A DNA stretch of 7,285 nt from Methylobacterium sp. (GTDB lineage: Bacteria; Pseudomonadota; Alphaproteobacteria; Rhizobiales; Beijerinckiaceae), in assembly GCA_021154065.1 (NCBI GenBank), contig JAJKJG010000307.1:1-7285 (forward strand), read 5' to 3'. The notes beneath the pieces were generated by a model, which saw only the letters and a program-made list of their open reading frames with translations, did no database searches and was not told the DNA's origin. Position numbers and translations under genes: made by a program. Of the stretch, positions 1 to 6,966 are shown in pieces; position 1 is the first letter of the stretch, and each line of letters starts with the position of its first letter.

Positions 1-711
1 CGCCCGTGTGGAGCCGGTGATCGAGACCATGTCGACCTCCGGGTGTGTAGCGAGCGAATTGCCTACCACCGGCCCCGTCCCGTTGACGAGGTTGAAGACG
101 CCCGGCGGGCAGTCCGCCTCGTCCATGATCTCGGCGAAGAGAAGCGCGTTAAGTGGCGAGAGCTCGCTCGGTTTCAGTACGACCGTGCAGCCTGCCGCTA
201 ATGCCGGGCCGATCTTGGCGGTGATCTGGTAGAGTGGCCAGTTCCAGGGCGTGATCAGGGCGCAAACGCCAATCGGCTCGCGCAGGATCGCCGTGGTGCC
301 GCGCGGCGAGACGAAGGGAAACCTCGCCAGATTCTCGCGCGCGACGCGGATGTGCTCGGCTGCGAGCGGGACCTGAGCGCTTCGCGCATAGGCGATGGCG
401 GCCCCCATCTCGGTGCTGAGCGCCTGCGCGATCAGCTCCGAGCGCTCGAGCACGAGTGCATGGACGCGGGTCAGGAGCGCGCCGCGCTCGGCTGGCGCCG
501 TGCGGGACCAGCCGGCAAAGGCGCGCCGCGCGGCCCGGACTGCGCGCTCCACATCCGCCTCGCTGCCGAGCGGGATGTTGGCGATGATCGCTTCGGTTGC
601 CGGATTGACCACGCTCGTGCGGTCCCGGCCCTCCGGCTCGCACCACGCGCCTCCGATGTAGAAGCGGCCGAGATGGCCGGCCTCGGTCAGGTGGCGGACG
701 GGGTCGGTCAT
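1..711 (-). CDS. NAD(P)-dependent aldehyde dehydrogenase, N-terminal half (cut by window edge)
   Basis: Oxidises an aldehyde to the carboxylic acid with NAD(P)+ in the cytoplasm; the substrate is unknown. The 237 visible residues are the N-terminal half of an ALDH, a family usually about 475-490 residues long. Visible landmarks are FYIGGAW (17-23), VVNPATE (34-40), TPWNWPL (154-160) with the conserved catalytic-site Asn157, VLKPSE with the cofactor-binding Lys180, and ITGSTRA (231-237), the start of the second nucleotide-binding motif. The catalytic Glu and Cys lie beyond the window. From memory it most resembles the CddD/SSP0762-like group of ALDHs, but PuuC-like enzymes are also possible. 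The ATG at 711 overlaps the TGA of the FAD oxidoreductase by 4 bases (ATGA), and AAGGA lies about 9 bases upstream, so translation is probably coupled. It likely acts on the aldehyde made by that flavoenzyme or by the PLP enzyme upstream (inference). Confidence 0.93.
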   Translation of the reverse strand, partial: MTDPVRHLTEAGHLGRFYIGGAWCEPEGRDRTSVVNPATEAIIANIPLGSEADVERAVRAARRAFAGWSRTAPAERGALLTRVHALVLERSELIAQALSTEMGAAIAYARSAQVPLAAEHIRVARENLARFPFVSPRGTTAILREPIGVCALITPWNWPLYQITAKIGPALAAGCTVVLKPSELSPLNALLFAEIMDEADCPPGVFNLVNGTGPVVGNSLATHPEVDMVSITGSTRA

Positions 712-1985
712 TGGAAGCGATCCTTGATCCGGTAGTAGGTGCCAACCAGCGGCAGGAACCAGGGCTTGCCGAAATGGCCGGGGATGGCCGGCCAGGCGAA
801 GTCCTTCCAAGGGTTCAGCTCGGCGCGCCCGTCCATGACCTCGGCCATGATCGTGCCCATCAGGGTGGACATCTGCGTGCCATGTCCGCTGTAGCCCATG
901 GAATAGTAGATGCCGTTCCGCTCGCCGGCCCGGGGCAGGCGGTCGCGCGTCATGTCCACCATGCCGCCCCAGCAATAGTCGATGCGTGCCTCGCGCAGCT
1001 CAGGAAAGACACCGTGAAGCGCTGTGCGCAGGATGGCGCCGCTCTTCTCGTCGGAGGCGGGGTTGGAGACGGCAAACCGCGCCCGACCGCCGAATAGGAG
1101 GCGGTTGTCGGGCGTCGTGCGGAAATAGTTGACGAGGTTCTTGGTATCCACCGCGTTGCGGCGGCGCGGCGTCAGCTTGTCGAGGAGTTCCACCGGCAGC
1201 GGCTCGGTGACGATCAGGAAGGCCCCGACGGGCACGATGCGACGGCGCACCCAGCCGAGCGGACCGGTATGCGATATGCCGCTGGCGAGCACCACTTGGC
1301 GGGCCAGAACCTTCCCCTTGGGCGTCTCGACTGTGTGGCCGCCCCCCGGGGCCGGCTTGAGGCCCGTCATCGGCGTGCGCTCGTGGATGGCGACGCCGTG
1401 CCGCGTGGCGGCCTCCGCCAGGCCCCGGACGAAGCGCCCGATATGAATGGTAGCGCTCTTGCGATAGATCAGGCCGCCATAATAGCGCTCCGACCCGATT
1501 TCCGCGGCGAGATCCTCGCGGCGCACCATCTCGGTGTCGGGATCGACATGGGCGACGAGCAGTTCCTGGGCTCGCGCCAGCTTGTCGTAGTGCTCGGGCT
1601 TGGCCGCGAGCTTGATCTTCCCGACGCGGGCGAAATTGCAGTCGATCCCCTCCTCGGCGATGAGACGTTCCACCGTGTCCACCCCAGCGTCGAAGGCGCG
1701 GTAGAGCCGGTCGGCCGTCTCGCGGCCGAGCTTGGCCGACATCATCCTGTAGTCCTGGGCGAAGCCGTTGTTGCACATACCGCCGTTGCGGCCCGAGGCG
1801 GCATGGCCGATCGTCTCGGCTTCCAGCAGGATCACGCGCGCGCCCTTCCTGGCGAGCGCGAGGGCGGCGGAAGAGCCGGTCAGGCCGCCGCCGATCACCG
1901 CGACGTCGTAGGTGCCTTCGACCGGCCCCTTGGCGCTGCCCGAAAAGGGCTTCGACGTGTCCAGCCAGTAGGATGTGAGCTTCAT
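708..1985 (-). CDS. FAD-dependent amine/amino-acid oxidoreductase (DAO family, PuuB/OrdL-like)
   Basis: Predicted flavoenzyme that oxidises an amine or amino acid C-N bond, giving an imine that hydrolyses to an aldehyde or keto acid plus amine or ammonia. The 425-residue protein opens with SYWLDTSKPFSG (5-16), a start typical of gamma-glutamylputrescine oxidoreductase-like proteins. The dinucleotide-binding motif GGGLTG (32-37) follows, with Glu55 ending the second beta strand, then HAASGRNGG (61-69). The C-terminal FAD-contact motif is GYSGHGTQ (364-371). There is no signal peptide or membrane segment, so it is cytoplasmic. The start at 1985 is set by GGGAG at 1995-1991, five bases upstream, and by family alignment. 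An open frame extends further upstream, but it is only the out-of-frame shadow of the PLP-enzyme gene. It follows that gene after 52 bases and overlaps the ALDH by ATGA. The substrate is uncertain: D-amino acid, glycine, N-methyl amino acid and gamma-glutamyl-polyamine are all possible. Confidence 0.92.
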   Translation of the reverse strand: MKLTSYWLDTSKPFSGSAKGPVEGTYDVAVIGGGLTGSSAALALARKGARVILLEAETIGHAASGRNGGMCNNGFAQDYRMMSAKLGRETADRLYRAFDAGVDTVERLIAEEGIDCNFARVGKIKLAAKPEHYDKLARAQELLVAHVDPDTEMVRREDLAAEIGSERYYGGLIYRKSATIHIGRFVRGLAEAATRHGVAIHERTPMTGLKPAPGGGHTVETPKGKVLARQVVLASGISHTGPLGWVRRRIVPVGAFLIVTEPLPVELLDKLTPRRRNAVDTKNLVNYFRTTPDNRLLFGGRARFAVSNPASDEKSGAILRTALHGVFPELREARIDYCWGGMVDMTRDRLPRAGERNGIYYSMGYSGHGTQMSTLMGTIMAEVMDGRAELNPWKDFAWPAIPGHFGKPWFLPLVGTYYRIKDRFQ

Positions 1986-1990
1986 GTGGG

Positions 1991-1995
1991 CTCCC
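1991..1995 (-). promoter_or_regulatory. Ribosome binding site for the FAD oxidoreductase
   Basis: GGGAG on the minus strand lies five bases before the ATG at 1985. It fixes that start over the longer open frame running upstream. It sits in the 52-base gap after the PLP-enzyme stop, which also holds a small dyad (GAAGC, six bases, GCTTC at 2017-2032). That dyad is too short, and lacks a T run, to be called a terminator. Confidence 0.65.
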
Positions 1996-2037
1996 GGGGC
2001 TCGAATGGTGGCAGGGGAAGCCGCGGCGCTTCGGGCT

Positions 2038-3186
2038 CTACCAGCCGCGAATGCGGGGCCACTCGGCCTCGACCGCGCCGCCCGGGCCAGGAACCACGTG
2101 GTAGCGCTCGTGCTGCGACCCGGTCGCGCAGGCGTGGTTAGGCAGGATGCGGACCTTGGCGCCGACGGGCAGCTCCGGCAGCGGCTGCGACGAGCCGGAG
2201 CGGATGGCAAGAGTGCCGTGCTCCTGGCTGGCACAGGCGACGATCAGATCGGGATAGAGCCTGCCATCGGGGTCGGTGACGAGGCCGTAGCCCTGGTCCA
2301 CTCGTTGAGCCGCCGTGCCCCGATCGCGCGACAGCGCCATCCAGCCCGCGTCGACCATGATCCAGCCCTTCTCGGGCTTAGCACCGATCACCGTCGAGAG
2401 GACTGAAAGCGCGATATCGTCGGTCGTGCAGACGCCGACGCCGTGCATCACGAGGTCGAAGAACATGTAGACGCCTGCGCGCATCTCCGTGACACCGTCG
2501 AGCGCCGTCGCGAAATGGGCGGTCGGCGTCGAGCCTACGCTGACGATGGGGCATTCGTGCCCGGCCGCGCGCAGGCGCGTGGCGGCGTCCACGGCGACGG
2601 CCCGCTCGTTCTCGGCCGCTGCTTCGAGGGCTTCGGACGTGAGGGCGTAGGACTCGCCGGCATGGGTCAGGACACCCGCGAGTGCGATGCCGGTCGCCTC
2701 CAGCGCCGCCGCCACCTCGAGGAGCTTGGGATCGGTGACCAGCAGCCCGCCGCGATGGCCGTCGCAGTCAATCTCGATGAAGGCTGCGGGCGTCACCCCC
2801 GCCGCCCGGCCGGCCTCGCCAGCGATCGCGGCCTGCTCCACCGTGTCGAGCAGCATCTTGATGTCGACGCCCGCCTCGCGAAGGCGCATCGCCCGCTCGG
2901 CCGTGTGCCGCGAGATGCCGACGGCATAGGTCATGTCGCGATAGCCGTATCCGGCGAAGTATTCGGCCTCCGCCAGGGTGGAGATCGTGATCGGGCCGGG
3001 CCCAGTCGGAAAGGCGCGCCGGGCCACGTCAATAGACTTGGCGGTCTTCATGTGCGGTCGCAACGTGACGCCGCGTTCCGCCATGCGCGTGCGGAGGCGC
3101 GCGAGGTTGCGGTCCAGCCGGCTTGTGTCCAGAACCAAAGCGGGCGTAGCCAACGTGGCCAAGGTCGCGGCGTCGGATCGCGGCAT
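2038..3186 (-). CDS. DSD1-family PLP enzyme (D-serine dehydratase / D-threonine aldolase-like, alanine-racemase fold)
   Basis: A fold-type III PLP- and metal-dependent enzyme acting on D-hydroxy-amino acids, either by dehydration (D-serine to pyruvate and ammonia) or by aldol cleavage (for example D-threonine to glycine and acetaldehyde). The 382-residue length fits the family. Visible features are TPALVLD (14-20), the PLP-lysine motif LRPHMKTAK (42-50) with Lys47 as the likely Schiff-base residue, EIDCDGHRGG (138-147), and the C-terminal metal motif PNHAC with His351 and Cys353. From memory, His-x-Cys is the zinc pair of eukaryotic DSD1-type D-serine dehydratases, whereas characterised D-threonine aldolases have His-x-Asp. 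That favours dehydratase-like chemistry without proving it. The start at 3186 is set by AGGAG seven bases upstream. The gene lies 10 bases after the GNAT gene and is probably in the same operon. 3-Hydroxy-D-aspartate aldolase is an alternative role. Confidence 0.92.
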   Translation of the reverse strand: MPRSDAATLATLATPALVLDTSRLDRNLARLRTRMAERGVTLRPHMKTAKSIDVARRAFPTGPGPITISTLAEAEYFAGYGYRDMTYAVGISRHTAERAMRLREAGVDIKMLLDTVEQAAIAGEAGRAAGVTPAAFIEIDCDGHRGGLLVTDPKLLEVAAALEATGIALAGVLTHAGESYALTSEALEAAAENERAVAVDAATRLRAAGHECPIVSVGSTPTAHFATALDGVTEMRAGVYMFFDLVMHGVGVCTTDDIALSVLSTVIGAKPEKGWIMVDAGWMALSRDRGTAAQRVDQGYGLVTDPDGRLYPDLIVACASQEHGTLAIRSGSSQPLPELPVGAKVRILPNHACATGSQHERYHVVPGPGGAVEAEWPRIRGW

Positions 3187-3193
3187 CCCGATG

Positions 3194-3198
3194 CTCCT
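3194..3198 (-). promoter_or_regulatory. Ribosome binding site for the DSD1-like gene, overlapping the GNAT stop codon
   Basis: On the minus strand the GNAT stop codon and this Shine-Dalgarno sequence share bases (TAGGAG, 3199-3194), seven bases before the ATG at 3186. Ribosomes ending the GNAT gene would stop on the entry site of the next gene, which suggests coupled translation. It also fixes the DSD1-like start, since the frame stays open much further upstream. Confidence 0.75.
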
Positions 3199-4063
3199 AG
3201 TTGAACGACTGATTGGAAAGGGCGAAGACGCGCGCGGGCCCGGTCGGGGGCAGCGTGCCGCGGACCATGGTGAGGGCATCGCTGACCTGCGAAAGGCCGA
3301 TCTCCTCGAGCCAGGGCGAGAGTTCGGGGATGGCCGCCGTGTCGATGCGCACGAAGCAGCCCTGGAGGCGCGAAAGCGCCGCCTCGATGAGAAGCCGCGC
3401 CCCGGAGGCCTCTTCCGCGACCACGGGCCCGACGACGTATCCCCGGCCAAAGTGCCGGGCAATCGCGTAACCGACCGGCTCGCCGTCGCGAAGAAGAACC
3501 TGCGCCTCACCGACTTCGAGAAGGCGCCGGAGCAACGGGCCCCGCTCAAAACCCGTGGCCTGCCCGTCGAGACGCGCAACGGCGTCGAAGTCCGACGGCT
3601 CCATCGCGCGAACGACGTCGGGCGGGGGCGTCTCGTGCCGGCCCTTGGGAATGCCCTGATACTGGTGGATGATACTGACCGACCCGAAACCGCGGCGCTC
3701 GTACAGCGCCCGGCCTTGCGCGGTGGCGTTGAGGAGAATGGTTCGCCCTTTCGCGGCATCGAGTAGCGTGTCGACCAACCGCGCCCCGAATCCGCGCCAC
3801 TGAGCCTCGCCGGATACAATGATCATGCCGACGGTCGCGTGCGTGTCGCCATAGGGAAACCAAGCCGCCGTCCCGATCACCTCGCCGGCGCGCTCCAGGA
3901 CGAAGCCCTGGCCGACCTTGAGGGCGAAAGCCCAGTCCTCGATCCGATAGGGCCAAGACATCTCCTGGGACAGCTTCAGCGCGCCAGGAAGATGGGCTTT
4001 CGAGAAGGGCACCACGGCCACATCGTCCGTCTCGCCCCCGCGATGGATGATTGAGGTTTCCAT
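3197..4063 (-). CDS. GNAT-family N-acetyltransferase with a second C-terminal GNAT-like domain
   Basis: Predicted cytoplasmic acyl-CoA-dependent N-acyltransferase; acceptor unknown. The 288-residue protein has a first GNAT domain at about 15-135. The acetyl-CoA pyrophosphate loop is QWRGFGA (88-94), a fit to Q/R-x-x-G-x-G/A, and the typical ALYERRGF is at 119-126. A second, more diverged half (about 148-275) has a GYAIAR strand (198-203) and no clear acetyl-CoA loop, so it probably shapes the acceptor site. Tandem GNAT proteins of this build, with a C-terminal Acetyltransf_18-like half, are common beside amino-acid catabolic genes. No strong Shine-Dalgarno precedes the ATG at 4063; the start is chosen from frame and domain fit. 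It is first in the leftward operon and diverges from the ArgE-like deacetylase, so an acetylation/deacetylation pairing is possible (inference). Confidence 0.87.
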   Translation of the reverse strand: METSIIHRGGETDDVAVVPFSKAHLPGALKLSQEMSWPYRIEDWAFALKVGQGFVLERAGEVIGTAAWFPYGDTHATVGMIIVSGEAQWRGFGARLVDTLLDAAKGRTILLNATAQGRALYERRGFGSVSIIHQYQGIPKGRHETPPPDVVRAMEPSDFDAVARLDGQATGFERGPLLRRLLEVGEAQVLLRDGEPVGYAIARHFGRGYVVGPVVAEEASGARLLIEAALSRLQGCFVRIDTAAIPELSPWLEEIGLSQVSDALTMVRGTLPPTGPARVFALSNQSFN

Positions 4064-4166
4064 GATGGGTTCAGGCTTCTCGATCGCGTTTTAGGTCCTG
4101 GTGAAGCTGCACGCGGCGGCACTCGTCGTCCCTTGCGGACGAGCCCCGATTCGCCGTGGTCTAACT

Positions 4167-4179
4167 CAGGCACCGCCTG
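4167..4179. repeat. Inverted repeat, possible operator half-sites (CAGGC-N3-GCCTG)
   Basis: A perfect 5-bp dyad with a three-base centre lies roughly mid-way between the divergent starts. It runs straight into a CTGCAG palindrome at 4177-4182. Short dyads in such regions often bind dimeric regulators, but this length can occur by chance in GC-rich DNA. It is too short for a terminator and has no T run. Confidence 0.35.
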
Positions 4180-4211
4180 CAGTAAGGTGATCCGACCCGA
4201 GCGGAAGGTTC

Positions 4212-4221
4212 CTCTGCAGAG
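4212..4221. repeat. Perfect 10-bp palindrome CTCTGCAGAG
   Basis: This is a fully self-complementary 10-mer about 100 bases upstream of the deacetylase start and 150 upstream of the GNAT start. It shares the CTGCAG core with the site at 4177-4182, with core centres about 37 bases apart. It is a candidate regulator-binding site only; no cognate regulator gene is visible. Confidence 0.35.
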
Positions 4222-4310
4222 CGAGAGATCTTCGGCATGTTCCTCTGAAGCTCCCCGATTTACGGCAGGAACGCTGGACGACTTTCTTCATACTTTGGCC
4301 AGTTCCGAAT

Positions 4311-4315
4311 GGAGG
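4311..4315 (+). promoter_or_regulatory. Ribosome binding site fixing the deacetylase start
   Basis: GGAGG sits six bases before the ATG at 4322, a near-ideal site. It selects this start over the in-frame ATG at 4133, which would add 63 residues with no resemblance to M20 deacetylases. Confidence 0.8.
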
Positions 4316-4321
4316 CGGGCA

Positions 4322-5443
4322 ATGGTGGAGGACGTGCTGGCGAGACTGGTGGCCTTCCCGTCCGTAGTTGGCACGCCCAACGATCCGATCGTCGGATGGA
4401 TTGCCGACCATTGCCGGTCCAATGGGGCCAGGGTGCACGTCCTGCCGGGGCCGGAAGGCGACCGGGCCAACCTCTTTGCGACGATCGGGCCGTCAGGCGC
4501 GTCGGGCTATGTTCTGTCCGGCCACACGGACGTCGTGCCCGCCGACGAGGATGGCTGGAGTTCCGACCCGTTCGTGCTGCGGCCTCAAGGCGAGCGTCTC
4601 TTCGGCCGGGGCACGACCGACATGAAGGGCTTTCTCGCCTGCGCGCTCGCCGCGCTGCCGGCTCTCGCGGTGCTTCCTCTCAGGCGACCGATCCACTTCG
4701 CTTTCTCCTATGACGAAGAGGCGGGCTGCCGCGGCGTGCCGCACATGATCGCCGCGCTTCCCTCCCTTTGCCCGGCCCCGCTCGGCGTCATCGTCGGCGA
4801 GCCGAGCGGCCTTCGGGCGGTGTTGGCTCACAAGGGCAAGGCGGCAGCGCGGCTGGCCGTCACCGGCCGCTCCGGCCACTCGTCGCGGCCGGATCTGGGG
4901 CTCAACTCCATCCACGCGATGACGGTGGTCCTGGCCGAGGCGGTGGCGCAGGCGCGCGCGCTGGAAGGCGGCCCCTTCGATACGCGCTTCGAGCCGCCCT
5001 ACTCCTCGCTGCAGATCGGAATCGTTGCTGGGGGGCGCGCGCTCAACGTGATCCCCGACCGTTGCACTGCCGAGATAGAGGTTCGCGCCGTGTCCGGCGC
5101 CGTACCACGTGCGCTGCTGGAGCCAGTCCGTGCCCGGCTGGAGGCGCTGGAGACCGAGGGCTTCGCTGTCGGCTGGCAGGAACTATCCGCTTATCCCGCG
5201 CTGGCCCTGGCACCGGACAGTGCTTTGGCGGCGTTGGTCGTCGAACTGACCGCGAGAACACCGCAGCCGGCGGTGAGCTACGGCACGGAGGCAGGCCTTT
5301 TCCAGGAAGCGGGCTTCGACGCCATCATTTGCGGGCCGGGCGACATCGCGCGCGCCCATCGGCCCGACGAATACATCACACGCGGCGAGCTCGACGAGTG
5401 CCTGGCGATGATCTTGACACTCGGCGAAAGGCTCTGCGCATGA
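4322..5443 (+). CDS. argE: M20-family deacetylase, acetylornithine deacetylase (ArgE)-like
   Basis: A metal-dependent amidohydrolase predicted to remove an N-acyl group from an amino acid; the ArgE reaction is N-acetylornithine to ornithine plus acetate. The 373-residue length is close to ArgE. Key residues are all present: SGHTDVVP (66-73) with ligand His68 and Asp70, GRGTTDMKG (95-103) with bridging Asp100, YDEEAG (130-135) with general base Glu132 and ligand Glu133, VGEPSG (158-163) with Glu160, the dimerisation-domain GRSGHSSRP (182-190) with His186, YGTEAG (320-325), and ARAHRPDE (343-350) with last ligand His346. Many Alphaproteobacteria make arginine through ArgJ, so ArgE copies in catabolic clusters often act on other acylated substrates (established trend; application here is inference). 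It is first in the rightward set and overlaps ghrA by ATGA. The argE symbol states family, not a proven substrate. Confidence 0.9.
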   Translation: MVEDVLARLVAFPSVVGTPNDPIVGWIADHCRSNGARVHVLPGPEGDRANLFATIGPSGASGYVLSGHTDVVPADEDGWSSDPFVLRPQGERLFGRGTTDMKGFLACALAALPALAVLPLRRPIHFAFSYDEEAGCRGVPHMIAALPSLCPAPLGVIVGEPSGLRAVLAHKGKAAARLAVTGRSGHSSRPDLGLNSIHAMTVVLAEAVAQARALEGGPFDTRFEPPYSSLQIGIVAGGRALNVIPDRCTAEIEVRAVSGAVPRALLEPVRARLEALETEGFAVGWQELSAYPALALAPDSALAALVVELTARTPQPAVSYGTEAGLFQEAGFDAIICGPGDIARAHRPDEYITRGELDECLAMILTLGERLCA

Positions 5444-6375
5444 ACGAGCGCCCCGTCTTCCTCTTCAACTCGACCGCGGAACGCGCGGCCGTGTTCCGCG
5501 AGGCATTCTCGCGGTATCTCCCGGACGTCGTCTTCGCGGATGATGCGGCGACCGTTGAGGCGGACGACGTTCGCTACCTCATCACGTGGAGTATCCCCGA
5601 GCGCCTCGACCGCTTCCGCCGGCTGGAGGTCGTTTACTCCATCGGCGCAGGCGTTGACCAGTTCCACACGGCGGCCTTGGCCCCCGAGGTCGCGGTCGTG
5701 CGGATGGTCGAGGACGGCATTATCCGCATGATGCAGGAATACATCGCGCTCGCCGTTCTGGCGCTTCACCGCGACTTGCCGGCCTATGTCGGACAGCAAC
5801 GGGAGGAGGTCTGGCGCGCCCTGCCGCCCCGGCAGGCAAGCGAGCGGCGCGTCGGCTTTCTGGGCCTCGGCATTCTGGCGCAGGCGGCACTGGAGCGCCT
5901 CGCGCCTTTCGGCTTTCCACTGGCCGGCTGGAGCCGGTCGGCCCACGCGATCGAGGGCGTCACCTGCTTCCACGGGGCCGACCAATTGCCGGACTTCCTC
6001 GCGCGAACGGACGTTCTCGTCTGCCTGCTGCCGCTGACGGAGGAGACGCGCCGGTTTCTGAATGCCGACCTATTCGCCCGCCTGCCGCGGGGAGCGGCCC
6101 TGGTTCACACCGGGCGGGGCCCTCAGCTCGACGGCCCAGCCCTCCTCGCCGCGCTCGACACCGGACACTTGTCAGCGGCCGTGCTCGACGTGACGGACCC
6201 CGAGCCGTTGCCGCAGGGGCACCCGTTGTGGCGCCACCCGAAGTTGGTGATCACGCCGCATGTGGCGAGCGTCACCCAGTCTCACACGGCCGCCCGCGCT
6301 GTGATCGACAACATCCGCCGCCACCAAGCCGGCCAGCCGATGGTCGGCCTGGTCGATCGCGCGCGCGGGTACTGA
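5440..6375 (+). CDS. ghrA: Glyoxylate/hydroxypyruvate reductase A-like D-2-hydroxyacid dehydrogenase
   Basis: Predicted NAD(P)H-dependent reduction of glyoxylate to glycolate and hydroxypyruvate to D-glycerate in the cytoplasm. The 311-residue length matches GhrA. Visible are [10 protein letters not shown] (66-75), the cofactor-binding motif GLGILA (142-147), GWSRS (163-167) after the second beta strand, the catalytic Arg226 in HTGRGPQLD (223-231), Glu255 in DPEPLPQ (253-259), and the catalytic His274 in ITPHVASVT (271-279). [13 protein letters not shown] closely tracks the E. coli GhrA C-terminal region. The last Gly of the GxGxxG motif is Ala147, an unusual substitution at a tight turn. The start at 5440 overlaps the deacetylase stop (ATGA), with AAAGG eight bases upstream. 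It would use glyoxylate or hydroxypyruvate made by the flavoenzyme or PLP enzyme of the divergent arm (inference). Confidence 0.92.
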   Translation: MNERPVFLFNSTAERAAVFREAFSRYLPDVVFADDAATVEADDVRYLITWSIPERLDRFRRLEVVYSIGAGVDQFHTAALAPEVAVVRMVEDGIIRMMQEYIALAVLALHRDLPAYVGQQREEVWRALPPRQASERRVGFLGLGILAQAALERLAPFGFPLAGWSRSAHAIEGVTCFHGADQLPDFLARTDVLVCLLPLTEETRRFLNADLFARLPRGAALVHTGRGPQLDGPALLAALDTGHLSAAVLDVTDPEPLPQGHPLWRHPKLVITPHVASVTQSHTAARAVIDNIRRHQAGQPMVGLVDRARGY

Positions 6376-6397
6376 ACACAAACCCAAGGAGACAGAC

Positions 6398-6754
6398 ATG
6401 TCGCTTCTCGTCACCATCGACACCGATCCGAAGTTCACGCCCAAGGCGGCTCTGCCGCTGCCCGAGCGCCTGATCTCGGGCTCGCCCGAGTTCAAGACCT
6501 GGGCACAGGACGATTCGCGCGGCGAGATGATTAAGAGCGGTGTCTGGGAAGCGACCCCGGGCGAGACCCATTCGATTAAGGGCAAGGCCTTCGAGTTCTG
6601 CCACATCCTGTCGGGTCTCATCGAGATCGAGGAGAAGGGCGGCGAGACCAGGACCTACCGGGCCGGCGACAGCTTCGTCATGAAGCCGGGCTTCGTCGGC
6701 GTGTGGCGCACGCTCGAGACGGTGCGCAAGATCTACGTCTGCGTCTACGAGTGA
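6398..6754 (+). CDS. Small single-domain cupin (Cupin_3/DUF861-like)
   Basis: A 118-residue protein that is essentially one cupin barrel (about 45-115). Conserved stretches are SGVWEATPGETHS (47-59), EFCHILSGLIEI (66-77), RAGDSFVMKPGFVGVW (88-103) and RKIYV (110-114). This pattern belongs to the Cupin_3 group, which includes EutQ-like and ureidoglycine-aminohydrolase-type domains. The usual cupin metal-binding histidine set is not fully obvious; Glu67 and His69 are candidate ligands. Such cupins are often found near amine/amino-acid oxidases and ALDHs, but their role is mostly unknown: small-molecule binding, or an isomerase or hydrolase step. AAGGAG at 6386-6391, six bases before the ATG, is an excellent ribosome binding site. 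It follows ghrA by 22 bases with no terminator, so it is probably co-transcribed. Confidence 0.88.
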   Translation: MSLLVTIDTDPKFTPKAALPLPERLISGSPEFKTWAQDDSRGEMIKSGVWEATPGETHSIKGKAFEFCHILSGLIEIEEKGGETRTYRAGDSFVMKPGFVGVWRTLETVRKIYVCVYE

Positions 6755-6778
6755 CGGACATCCGGAAAAGGCGAGGCG

Positions 6779-6919
6779 GTGGCGCTCATCCCGGTCCACC
6801 CGGCGATGCTGGGTCTGGATGGTGAGGTCCTCGAGGTAGCGACGGCGAGGTGGAGCGCGCGACCGTCCATCGTCGAGGTGCCCTGGTCGAGCGCCCTGAT
6901 GCTCGAGCACGTCGACTAG
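6779..6919 (+). pseudogene. Doubtful short ORF, possible remnant of a C-terminal protein fragment
   Basis: A 46-residue frame begins at GTG (with AAAAGG 5' of it) and ends in TAG. It lies in phase with the cupin, whose frame is open right after its stop. The translation includes VALIPVHPAMLG and GEVLEVATARW. The pattern loosely recalls the C-terminal barrel of GcvT/aminomethyltransferase-like proteins, where an 'ALxxV' strand is followed by 'GxxLEV' and 'VVxxPxYDP'. The resemblance is weak and from memory. It could equally be chance coding in GC-rich DNA, where stop codons are rare. Confidence 0.2.
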
Positions 6920-6944
6920 CGCGACGCGACCGCAGACGTGATGC

Positions 6945-6966
6945 GGCCGTCGAGGCGACGACGGCC
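6945..6966. repeat. Strong GC-rich hairpin (8-bp perfect stem, 6-base loop)
   Basis: GGCCGTCG and CGACGGCC are perfect reverse complements around the loop AGGCGA. The structure ends 31 bases before the gabD-like start. No T run follows, so it is not a standard intrinsic terminator. It could be an RNA stability or processing element, an attenuator-like structure, or an operator for the downstream gene. Confidence 0.5.

Larger units (their letters stand above)
4064..4321. promoter_or_regulatory. Divergent intergenic control region
   Basis: These 258 bases separate the two divergent gene sets and must hold the promoters for both, unless the rightward set starts elsewhere. I found no convincing sigma-70 -35/-10 pair on either strand. 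CATACT at about 4289-4294 is a weak -10 candidate for the rightward genes without a matching -35. Two dyads are present (4167-4179 and 4212-4221) and could be operators. A frame in phase with the deacetylase stays open through most of the region from 4133, but its translation shows no family-like residues. I treat it as non-coding. Confidence 0.6.

Noticed and set aside
2017..2032. Small inverted repeat between the PLP and FAD genes as a terminator
   Set aside because: It has only a 5-bp stem with no T run, and the downstream gene appears to be in the same operon.
1269..2141. Long plus-strand open frame (290 codons) opposite the FAD and PLP genes
   Set aside because: It is antisense to two strongly supported genes, its translation has low-complexity Arg/Gly/Ala composition with no family motif, and long antisense frames are expected in GC-rich DNA.
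1986..2234. N-terminal extension of the FAD oxidoreductase to an upstream ATG at 2234
   Set aside because: The extra residues are the out-of-frame shadow of the PLP-enzyme gene. The ATG at 1985 has a good ribosome site and matches family starts.
3187..3819. N-terminal extension of the DSD1-like enzyme to 3819
   Set aside because: It overlaps the GNAT gene in another frame. AGGAG seven bases before 3186 and the family length support the shorter form.
4133..4321. 63-residue N-terminal extension of the ArgE-like deacetylase
   Set aside because: The extension has no M20-like residues and the ATG at 4322 has a near-ideal ribosome site. A small chance remains that part is translated.
4768..5439. 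Upstream extension of the ghrA frame
   Set aside because: It is a shadow of the deacetylase in another frame. GhrA homology begins at the ATG at 5440.
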